Shown piece after piece: positions 7,923-14,582 of a stretch of 45,955 nucleotides of DNA (positions are counted from its first letter, which is position 1; each line of letters starts with the position of its first letter). The stretch lies in the NCBI GenBank assembly GCA_030538155.1, contig JAUNUN010000021.1, positions 1-45,955 of the forward strand, in the 5' to 3' direction. The stretch comes from a bacterium (lineage in GTDB: Bacteria; Desulfobacterota; Desulfobulbia; Desulfobulbales; Desulfobulbaceae). The notes under the pieces were generated by a model. The model had not been told where the DNA came from, made no database searches, and worked only from the letters and a program-made list of their open reading frames with translations. The position numbers and the translations under genes are program-made.

Positions 7923-8918
7923 ATGATAAGATTTGCAGCATTTTTTGTCGCCCTGCATCTGCTTTTTTTCAGCAGCGTGCACAACAGCCAGGCCGGTGCC
8001 GACTATGAGGCGGAGCACAAGCATGCCATTGTGCTGGCCATGTTCGGCACCACGGTAGAGCCTGCGCTTGACGGGCTTTTGAACATCCGCAGCCGGCTCA
8101 TGGAGCAGTACCCCCACACCCCGGTCAGAATCGCTTTTACCTCGAACATTATCCGCAAAAAATGGCAGCAGCGGGCCCAGGATCCGGATTACATCAAGAC
8201 TCATCCGGAAATTCTCCCGGAAATCCTCCATGTGAAGACCCCGCTGGCCACCATTGCCGATCTGCAGAACGAGGGTTTTGACAGCATTGTCCTGCAGCCC
8301 ACTCATATTTCCATGGGCGAAGAGTTCCTTGATTTGCAGACCTATGTTGACGCTCTGATGCGAATGGGAACCGTGAAAAAGGAAAAATACAAGCCCTTCC
8401 ACACCATTGCGCTTGGACGGCCGGCCATGGGCACCTATGGCACGGGGCATCCTTACGGCAAAGATTTAGAGCGGATTGTGCAGGTGCTGGCCCCGGATGT
8501 GCAGCTGGCCAAAAAAGAACAGGCAGGGCTTGTCTATATGGGGCACGGCAATGAATATTTTCCGGGCAGCGGCGGCGCTTATCTGGAACTGGCCGCGAAG
8601 ATGCGCGAGATGTACCCCGATGTGGTGACTGCCATCGGCTGCGTGGAGGGGTTCCCCGGTATTGCCGAGGTGATGGAAACCTTGAAGCTGCGCCAGGTGC
8701 AAAAGGTGGTGCTGAAGCCATTCATGGTGGTGGCAGGTGATCATACCATCAACGATATGTCCGGCGAGGACGAGGATTCGTGGCAATCCATTCTGCAGAA
8801 GAACGGCTTTGAGGTGATCAGCGTCAATGAAGGGCTGGGCGAAAACAAGGATTTTGCCGGAATTTTTGTAGAGAATGCCATTGATGCGGCTGAAGACGCC
8901 GGCATCAAGCTCAATTAA
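7923..8918 (+). CDS. cbiK: sirohydrochlorin cobaltochelatase, periplasmic CbiK type
   Basis: A 331-aa class II chelatase with an N-terminal signal peptide (about 1-26, MIRFAAFFVALHLLFF core). The mature enzyme starts with the AIVLAMFGTTV strand typical of CbiK. Two histidines sit where metal is bound: His208 in MGHGNE and His274 in VAGDHTIND. LQPTHISMGEEF is a further conserved block. CbiK inserts Co(II) into sirohydrochlorin in anaerobic B12 synthesis. A signal-peptide form (CbiKP) is known in Desulfovibrio, where a metal- or haem-transport role has been proposed. The B12 riboswitch upstream fits a cobalt-uptake or corrin role. AAGGAG at 7911-7916 supports the ATG at 7923. A full-length dispersed repeat begins at the base after the stop codon. 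Confidence 0.88.
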   Translation: MIRFAAFFVALHLLFFSSVHNSQAGADYEAEHKHAIVLAMFGTTVEPALDGLLNIRSRLMEQYPHTPVRIAFTSNIIRKKWQQRAQDPDYIKTHPEILPEILHVKTPLATIADLQNEGFDSIVLQPTHISMGEEFLDLQTYVDALMRMGTVKKEKYKPFHTIALGRPAMGTYGTGHPYGKDLERIVQVLAPDVQLAKKEQAGLVYMGHGNEYFPGSGGAYLELAAKMREMYPDVVTAIGCVEGFPGIAEVMETLKLRQVQKVVLKPFMVVAGDHTINDMSGEDEDSWQSILQKNGFEVISVNEGLGENKDFAGIFVENAIDAAEDAGIKLN

Positions 8919-9036
8919 TTCCATATCAAAGCCCTATCTGTGACGGCTTCAGCAAATGTTCGCAAGGCGTACCTTTATGTACGCCTGCGTCACATTTGCC
9001 TCGCCTCCTTGATATTTTTTGATCTGGAAACGGAAT
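8919..9036. repeat. full-length dispersed palindromic repeat, copy A
   Basis: A 118-bp element starting TTCCATATCAAAGCC and ending CTGGAAACGGAAT. The interior has nested inverted repeats: GCAAATGTTC against CACATTTGCC, and a GGCGTACC...ATGTACGCC palindrome. It is near-identical to 11322-11446 over most of its length, including GCCTCGCCTCCTTGATA. It starts directly after the cbiK stop codon. No coding potential. Confidence 0.9.
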
Positions 9037-9088
9037 AACATTCAGGCTGATAGTTTTTCCGCATACCGCCCGTTCAGGTCTGTAAGGC

Positions 9089-9129
9089 GTCCCCGGCAAA
9101 GGATTTCAGTTTTGCCGGGGACATTTTTT
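9089..9129 (+). terminator. intrinsic terminator after cbiK
   Basis: A 12-bp perfect stem (GTCCCCGGCAAA at 9089-9100 with 9111-9122), a 10-nt loop, and a six-T run at 9124-9129. It ends the cbiK transcript after the repeat element. Confidence 0.88.
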
Positions 9130-9379
9130 ACTACTTGCCGCTTATTCCGGTAGCCTGTGCCGAAGTCGGTACACGGCGGCGCTTTGATCTGCAATCGGCG
9201 TGACCGGTCTGCGCAGGTCGGAACAATCCGGGGCATATTACAGGCACAGGCCTGAACTTGGGGCTGTTCTTTTCCACAGACAAACAAGAAAAAGCAGATA
9301 TACTGACCTATCCGACAGGATTATACACACGCATCCTGCCCAGTCCGTCCGCTTTTCTTCCTTTGTTGTGGAGCTCTAG
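9130..9379. other. intergenic leader of the MFS gene, nothing else seen
   Basis: About 250 bp without a supported gene. It must contain the promoter of the MFS gene. A TATACT at about 9298-9303 is a possible -10, but no convincing -35 accompanies it. A minus-strand frame (9042-9287) overlaps the terminator and is rejected. Confidence 0.4.
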
Positions 9380-10783
9380 ATGTCCGAATCAGCAGCGCGT
9401 CAGAAAATAGCCCAGGAACGCTCGGCCCTCTTGGTCTGTACCCTGTCCTCCTTTCTGGCCCCCTTTATCATCTCAGCGGTCAACGTGGCCATGCCCGCCA
9501 TTCAGGCCGATCTTCAGCTTAAAAGCATTGCCCTGACTTGGGTGGCCACCATCTACCTGCTTACCATGGCCATGACCCTGGCCCCGGTTGGCGCCCTGGC
9601 CGACATGTATGGCCGCAAGAAGTTCTTTAGTGCGGGTTTGTCGGTGTTTACTCTGGCTTCCATTTTGGCGGCACTCGCGCCCAACGGCGTGGTGCTCATT
9701 GCCTGCCGGGGCCTGCAGGGTGTGGGTGCGGGCATGTTTGTCAGCACCGGCATGGCCATCCTTACCTCTGTGTATCCGCCGGAAAAAAGGGGCAGGGTGC
9801 TGGGCATGTATGTGGCGGCGGTGTATATCGGTCTCTCGGCCGGGCCCTTTGCAGGTGGGCTGATCACCGCATATCTGGGCTGGCGCAGCATTTTTTTGCT
9901 GATGCTGCCCCTGGGCATTCTCTGTATCGTGCTGACACGCCTGCATCTCAAGGATGAATGGGCCGGTGCACGCAAAGGGGCTTTTGATCCGGCCGGAGCG
10001 CTGCTCTATGCCATTGCCATCTGCAGCCTGGTGTACGGGGCTTCGATTGTCACCACGAAAGCTGGTGCGGCACTGGTAGTTTTTGGCCTGCTCTGCACCA
10101 TCATTTTTTTCCGGCACCAGCATCAAAGCACCCATCCCATGCTGGATGTGCGGCTTTTTACCAACAATCACACCTTTACCTTTTCCAGCCTGGCCGCCCT
10201 GCTCAACTACAGCTCCACCTTTGCGGTCACCTTTTTGATGAGCCTCTATCTGCAGTATATTCAGGGTATGAGCCCGCAGGCAGCAGGAACCCTGCTGGTG
10301 GCACAACCCATAGTGATGGCCCTGGGCTCACCCCTGGCCGGGCGCTTGTCCGAGCAGGTGGAGGCGCGCTGGCTGGCCACGGCAGGCATGCTCATGACCA
10401 CCATCGGCATTGCCTTCTATACCCAACTGGGCATGGATACGCCGCGATCCTGGATACTTGCCAACCTGATTTTTTTGGGGGCAGGATTTGCCCTGTTTTC
10501 CTCTCCTAACACCAATGCCATCATGGGTGCGGTGGACAAGAGCCAGTACGGTTTGGCCTCTGGTGTGGTGGGGATCATGCGCCTTTTGGGCCAGATGCTG
10601 AGCATGGCCATTGCCACGGTGGTGCTGGCCCTGATGCTGGGAAATGTGCTCATCACTCCAGAGGTCTACCCGCGCTTTTTGCGCAGCATCCATACTGTTT
10701 TTTACTGTTCCGCGGCTCTCTGCGGCCTGGGCGTATTTTTCTCCTTTGCCCGCGGCAAGACCAGGCAGGCTGTGAAAAACTAA
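9380..10783 (+). CDS. MFS drug/proton antiporter, DHA2 (EmrB/QacA) type
   Basis: A 467-aa integral membrane protein with about 14 hydrophobic segments. Motif A of the major facilitator family appears after helix 2 as GALADMYGRKKFF. The RGLQGVGAGM helix-4 block and the motif C-like GLSAGPFAGGLI of antiporters identify a drug:H+ exporter of the DHA2 group. The start at 9380 follows TGTGGAGC. It stands alone, followed by a convergent cytochrome gene. Without a fused regulator or outer-membrane partner the substrate cannot be named. Confidence 0.85.
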   Translation: MSESAARQKIAQERSALLVCTLSSFLAPFIISAVNVAMPAIQADLQLKSIALTWVATIYLLTMAMTLAPVGALADMYGRKKFFSAGLSVFTLASILAALAPNGVVLIACRGLQGVGAGMFVSTGMAILTSVYPPEKRGRVLGMYVAAVYIGLSAGPFAGGLITAYLGWRSIFLLMLPLGILCIVLTRLHLKDEWAGARKGAFDPAGALLYAIAICSLVYGASIVTTKAGAALVVFGLLCTIIFFRHQHQSTHPMLDVRLFTNNHTFTFSSLAALLNYSSTFAVTFLMSLYLQYIQGMSPQAAGTLLVAQPIVMALGSPLAGRLSEQVEARWLATAGMLMTTIGIAFYTQLGMDTPRSWILANLIFLGAGFALFSSPNTNAIMGAVDKSQYGLASGVVGIMRLLGQMLSMAIATVVLALMLGNVLITPEVYPRFLRSIHTVFYCSAALCGLGVFFSFARGKTRQAVKN

Positions 10784-10827
10784 CCTGCTTTGGGCAAGCA
10801 GAGCTACAAGGAGACAGGAAAACAGAA

Positions 10828-10858
10828 AACGCCGGAGATCATACCGATCCCCGGCGTT
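10828..10858 (-). terminator. intrinsic terminator of the cytochrome gene
   Basis: AACGCCGG-A-GATC (10828-10840) pairs with GATC-C-CCGGCGTT (10846-10858) with one mismatch. On the minus strand it is followed by a T-rich tail (TTTTCTGTTTT), so it ends the cytochrome transcript. It lies between convergent genes and may also stop transcripts from the MFS gene. Confidence 0.75.
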
Positions 10859-10907
10859 CACACACGCAGAAAGACTTGTGCAGATATGGTTTTGGTGTGG
10901 ATCAGAA

Positions 10908-11207
10908 TTACTTCTTGGGGCAGAGGGCGCTCTTCAGGGCCGCATCCGTGCTGGTAACGCAACTCAGCGCCTGATCCTGCACCTCCCGGCTCAACTTGCC
11001 GCGTTTGCCCATATCCGCGACAATGACAGGCCAGTCGGCATCAGCCTTGTCCATGGTCTTGCAGATACGCTTCACGCCATGGCACTTGGTGCAGCTGTTG
11101 TCCAGCACCTGTTGACAGTTCTGCGGAGTGGCTTCCGTGCCGCTGACCAGGGCGGCAAAGGCGAAGATGCAGACCGTTGCGCACAATATTCCCAGCAATT
11201 TGTTCAT
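10908..11207 (-). CDS. small periplasmic monohaem c-type cytochrome
   Basis: A 99-aa protein with a signal peptide (about 1-23) and one haem-attachment motif CTKCH about residue 39. Two further cysteines (RICKTM and ALSCVTS) and a near-terminal Cys (ALCPKK) are present, so disulfides or an extra ligand are possible. The axial methionine is probably M52 or M66. It should carry electrons in the periplasm. The coding strand has a good GGGAGGAACA ribosome site before the ATG at 11207. A single-gene transcript is likely. Confidence 0.82.
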   Translation of the reverse strand: MNKLLGILCATVCIFAFAALVSGTEATPQNCQQVLDNSCTKCHGVKRICKTMDKADADWPVIVADMGKRGKLSREVQDQALSCVTSTDAALKSALCPKK

Positions 11208-11321
11208 GATTGTTCCTCCCTGAAAGACTGGTGACTAAGGTGGTCTCTCTGCCCGGATTTTTCCGGATGATTGATCAACGGTACCATGCCTGCTAAGGAG
11301 GAAAAAGAAAAAAGCGCCTTA

Positions 11322-11446
11322 TTCCATTTCCATATCAAAGCCTATCTGTGTCGGCATCGGCAAATGTTCCTCGGAGTACCCTATGTACGCCTGCGTCGCA
11401 TTTGCCTCGCCTCCTTGATACACTTCTTTAATCTGGAAACGGAATT
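11322..11446. repeat. full-length dispersed palindromic repeat, copy B
   Basis: Starts ATTCCATTTCCATATCAAAGCC and ends CTGGAAACGGAATT. Its interior contains GGCAAATGTTC against GCATTTGCC and GGAGTACC...ATGTACGCC. It aligns with copy A over nearly its whole length, with small changes and an extra 6 bp at the left end. Confidence 0.9.
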
Positions 11447-11492
11447 GCCCATGAACAGCGGTAAGACGCTTTTTAAGATCGGCTACCCTGGA

Positions 11493-12026
11493 TTAACGCG
11501 ACCATCTGCGTTCCTGCATGGTTTTCTGCTCCTTGGGAATGCGCTGTTCCTTGTAGGTATCCCGGCGGAACCGCTCTTCCCGTGCCTGGGGAGTGTAACG
11601 CTCCACCCGGTAGCGGCGATCGTTGTCGGAGCCATAATAACGGTCTCTATCCCGTTCGCGGTAGTAACGGCGCCCATCGTAATATCTGTCCCGGTCACGG
11701 TAAGAGCGCGGGCCATCGTAGTACCTGTCGCGGTAAAATCGTGGGCCGTCATCGCGGTAGCGGTCACCGTAAAAGTAGGTGCCTGCAACAGGGGAGCTGC
11801 GACGGTAGTTACCGTAATAATAGGATGGGCCGTACACGTAGGAATGGCCAGGCACTACGTAGCGATGGCGTGGATACGGGCTGTCCACCCGGTAGATCAG
11901 GCCTGGGCCAAACAATTGAGAGCCGATAATGATCCGTTCCCCGGCCTGGAGCGGGGGCGCTGGGGCAAATACCAGGCTCAAACCGAGCACTGCTGCCAGG
12001 AAAAGGGTCTTGTGTAGGGTTTTCAT
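11493..12026 (-). CDS. secreted Arg/Tyr/Asp-rich low-complexity protein
   Basis: A 177-aa protein. A signal peptide (about 1-28, LFLAAVLGLSLVF core, cleavage near LQAG) is followed by a short globular start (ERIIIGSQLFGPGLIYRV). From about residue 70 there is a long run of RDRYYDG/YRERDR-like repeats. Composition is extreme: mostly R, Y, D and G. The start at 12026 is chosen because GGAG lies 9 nt upstream; the ATG 15 nt earlier lacks a ribosome site. Similar Tyr/Arg-rich exported proteins exist in many proteobacteria as unnamed proteins. A cell-surface, metal- or polyanion-binding role is possible but not shown. Confidence 0.65.
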   Translation of the reverse strand: MKTLHKTLFLAAVLGLSLVFAPAPPLQAGERIIIGSQLFGPGLIYRVDSPYPRHRYVVPGHSYVYGPSYYYGNYRRSSPVAGTYFYGDRYRDDGPRFYRDRYYDGPRSYRDRDRYYDGRRYYRERDRDRYYGSDNDRRYRVERYTPQAREERFRRDTYKEQRIPKEQKTMQERRWSR

Positions 12027-12243
12027 CTGCTGATTCTCCATGAGAATGTCTTGTCTTCAGTTTGGCGGCGCCGGCAACCGCACAGTCGAATTACTCATTC
12101 CTCATATCTCGTCGCACCGGAGTGTTTGTTCTGCCTATGCAGGAAATGTACGGCCAGTCCCATTCAATTTTGTAAGATAATTCTTTTTGTTTTTCTTGTC
12201 CAGCAACAAGCAGGGCAGCAGATGGAGATGAATTTTCTATCTA

Positions 12244-12678
12244 TTATTCTGAGGTTCCGTTGTTTTCTTTGTTGATCAGGGCCTTTTGCGCGGCCAGTTC
12301 TACCTTGTCCAGGAGATCCGGTACATCGATGGGCTTGAGGCAGTAGTCGAAAGCGCCGCTTTCCATGCCCTCGATACCGCTCTGTACTGAGGCATGACCG
12401 GTGAGGAGGATGACCTCCGCCTTGGGCCAGGCCTGTTTCACCTGGCGCAGGCACTCGATGCCGTCAACTCCCGGCATCTGCATATCCATGATGACCACAT
12501 CCACATTCTGCCGGGTCATAAGGTGCAGGGCTTGGCTGCAGCCGCCCGCGGCCATCAACTGTAAACCCATGGCCTGGAGCCTTTGCTGCAACTCGAGGCG
12601 GAAGGTGCTGTCATCATCGACCAGCAGCAATTTAACCTGGGTTACGGCATCTGATTGGGTGATTTGTACAAAGCTCAT
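12244..12678 (-). CDS. single-domain response regulator (CheY-like receiver)
   Basis: A 144-aa receiver domain with no output domain. The acidic pocket is DDD at 21-23, the phosphoacceptor is Asp65 (VVIMDMQMPG), and the switch residues are T in LLTGHA and K in CLKPID. It lies 14 bp after the third PEP-synthase-like gene on the same strand and ends the operon. A C-terminal tail (ALINKENNGTSE) is short and polar. As it has no DNA-binding part, its output is presumably protein-protein contact, most simply with the neighbouring PEP-synthase-like proteins or kinases. Confidence 0.9.
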   Translation of the reverse strand: MSFVQITQSDAVTQVKLLLVDDDSTFRLELQQRLQAMGLQLMAAGGCSQALHLMTRQNVDVVIMDMQMPGVDGIECLRQVKQAWPKAEVILLTGHASVQSGIEGMESGAFDYCLKPIDVPDLLDKVELAAQKALINKENNGTSE

Positions 12679-12692
12679 AATGCCTTATCTGG

Positions 12693-14453
12693 TCAATGCC
12701 CATGAAGGCTTGGTTCTGTCTGTTCTGTCAGGGTCTGGATAGCGAGCGCGCCGAGCAACCGGAGATCGTGTTCGAAGGGCTGAAAGGATGTTCGGGCAAC
12801 GAGCGCGCGCAGGCTTTGGCCTGCTGCCTGGACTCTCAGGCCGTGGCCGACAAGGAGATCGGCGAGTTGAGAGAGGCGCTGCGCACTGCCTACCCTGCTG
12901 TCTTCCAGCAGAACAACAAGGCGGAAGTTCTGCCCATGCCTGTCCTGCTCTGCGGTCAGATTGAAGAAGAAATCCGGGCACACAACCTGCAATGTACAGC
13001 ATTTACCGTTAAGAAGAACGGAGTTTTTCAAGACAGATACATCAAGTGCTGCCATACGACCAGGCTCCACCTCCACCTGCTGCCTCATGCCTCGCCAGAG
13101 TGCTTGCAGCAAGGGAGCAGTAAGGGGCTCTGCGGCAAGGATTTGCTCATCGTTGCCCTGTGTCGGTAATCGTGCCGACAATAATTCATCAATACTATAA
13201 AGAAAAAACCTGAGGGCCGGGGTGAGCTGCAGGATACCTCCATGGGAGCTTTGGCAGAGCAGCGCCTGTAGCGCCCTGCACCGGCATGCAAGGATGAGGT
13301 CAAGCATGCTGGTGTACATACTCGTACTGCCGCACGCTTCTGCCGTACCTCGTAATGGCGGCAGCATGCAGTCAGAGGCGAGAGGGGCAAGGTTCGCGCC
13401 GGTGAGCCGGCAGAGGGCGGACAAGGCCTTTACAACCGGGCTGCCTGTGCAACCCTGTAGCAGAGGGGCTGAAGGCTCAGCAAGTAGTGGCTGCGGCGGC
13501 TGGGTCAGCGCTCGCGAAAGGATTGCATCCTCCGGCACACAGAGCACGGAAATGCCGGTGCTTTCGTGGCGCAGGCCTCTGGCCTCCATGTAGACCAGGC
13601 AATGCGGTGAATAGAGCGCGGCCAGGATCTCTTTGTAGGCCTGCTCTGCCGCTCCTGCAACATTCCAGGCTATCTGCCTCAAAGCGGGAATGAGTCCGGC
13701 AAAGGAACTGCGGCTGCCATCCTCGCTGTGCACCTGGGGGAAAAGGGCGATGGCTCCTTTTTCTTGAGGAGAAAAAAGTTCCTGTAGTTCCTGCACCAAA
13801 CCAGTCTGTACCTCGTCGGGCAGCGGCGCGGTCATAATCAATCGCTGGATGTCGGCGCTCAGCAGCGCAAGCGAGGCACTGTTGCTGTAGTCGAGTTGCT
13901 GCAGGCTGTGGTTGATGCGGGCATAGAGCCTGGCTGCGTGGAAAAAGCGGCGGCCTGCCGCCTTATTTATGATGAAGGCGGGGGAGCATGTATCGCGCTT
14001 AAAGCGAATTTCAGGAAAGGCTTTCTGCTGAACAGATGCACAAGCCGTATCCTGTCGGCCACTCCTCAGCCGCTGGAACAGGGGCTCGTTCTCCGACGGT
14101 GGCCCATCCCCGAGTATTGTGGCCAAATTCTGCAATTGCCCGTTCAGTGCGCTGCGCAGGACGGCATCATCCTCGCCACTGATCACAGTCAAGAGGCGAA
14201 TGCATTTATGGGCCTGCACACTCAGTTGCAGGCCGAGTTTTTTCAGGAGAGAAAAGCTGAGCCCTTGCTCCTGCCGGCGAACAGCCACTTCGCTGATGCC
14301 CTTGTGCAGGTTTGCGAGGGCATCCAGCGCGTCCAAGGCGCTGCTGCTCGCACTGCACAGCTCTTTGAAGCTGTTGACGTTGCGCCTAAGCGCTGTGCTG
14401 CTGCAGGCAGGCTGTACTGGATCGACTCGTCCGGGCAAGGGAGTCTGCGGCAA
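12693..14453 (-). CDS. degenerate PEP-synthase-like paralogue, catalytic motifs lost
   Basis: A 586-aa protein that aligns by eye with the 877- and 878-aa neighbours. Residues about 28-95 match their N-terminal helical domain (NSFKELCSASS against FKELLSANS). Residues about 190-310 match the ATP-grasp part (LSADIQRLIMTAPLPDEVQ; SSFAGLIPALRQ; ILAALYSPHCLVYMEARGL). The end matches their unnamed C-terminal domain. The RSSA-x-GED nucleotide loop is replaced by a VHSEDGSRSSFAG-like remnant, and the phosphohistidine swivel domain is absent. It should be a non-catalytic regulator or scaffold. The start is TTG at 14453, which follows the stop of the 37-aa gene directly and in frame. No frameshift is seen, so it is a maintained gene and not an obvious pseudogene. 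Confidence 0.7.
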   Translation of the reverse strand: MPQTPLPGRVDPVQPACSSTALRRNVNSFKELCSASSSALDALDALANLHKGISEVAVRRQEQGLSFSLLKKLGLQLSVQAHKCIRLLTVISGEDDAVLRSALNGQLQNLATILGDGPPSENEPLFQRLRSGRQDTACASVQQKAFPEIRFKRDTCSPAFIINKAAGRRFFHAARLYARINHSLQQLDYSNSASLALLSADIQRLIMTAPLPDEVQTGLVQELQELFSPQEKGAIALFPQVHSEDGSRSSFAGLIPALRQIAWNVAGAAEQAYKEILAALYSPHCLVYMEARGLRHESTGISVLCVPEDAILSRALTQPPQPLLAEPSAPLLQGCTGSPVVKALSALCRLTGANLAPLASDCMLPPLRGTAEACGSTSMYTSMLDLILACRCRALQALLCQSSHGGILQLTPALRFFLYSIDELLSARLPTQGNDEQILAAEPLTAPLLQALWRGMRQQVEVEPGRMAALDVSVLKNSVLLNGKCCTLQVVCPDFFFNLTAEQDRHGQNFRLVVLLEDSRVGSAQRLSQLADLLVGHGLRVQAAGQSLRALVARTSFQPFEHDLRLLGALAIQTLTEQTEPSLHGH

Positions 14454-14567
14454 TTACTGCTCGGGATGCTGCTTGTTGCTGCGGCGATGGCGCAGGCGTG
14501 CGCCCAGCGCCATGCCGATAATCAGTGAGCCGACGATGATAAGAAAAATGTATAAACTGTTGAACAT
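14454..14567 (-). CDS. 37-aa single-helix membrane protein
   Basis: A short frame with ATG at 14565-14567 and TAA at 14454-14456. After MFNS it has about 20 hydrophobic residues (LYIFLIIVGSLIIGMALGA), then a strongly basic tail (RLRHRRSNK). This is a textbook single transmembrane segment with the charged end inside. It sits 15 bp after the 878-aa gene and touches the next gene. The next gene is in the same frame, separated only by the TAA, so rare readthrough would give a membrane-anchored form of the degenerate paralogue. Function unknown; a membrane tether or small regulator of the cluster is the natural guess. Confidence 0.6.
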   Translation of the reverse strand: MFNSLYIFLIIVGSLIIGMALGARLRHRRSNKQHPEQ

Positions 14568-14582
14568 GGCTACCAGTCCGGT

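Noticed and set aside
9042..9287. 81-codon minus-strand frame before the MFS gene
   Set aside because: It runs through a strong intrinsic terminator and has no family features.
11271..12017. 248-codon plus-strand frame, hydrophobic in part
   Set aside because: It is the antisense of the Arg/Tyr-rich gene; its Val/Ala/Ile repeats are the complement of Arg/Tyr/Asp codons. It also runs through a repeat.
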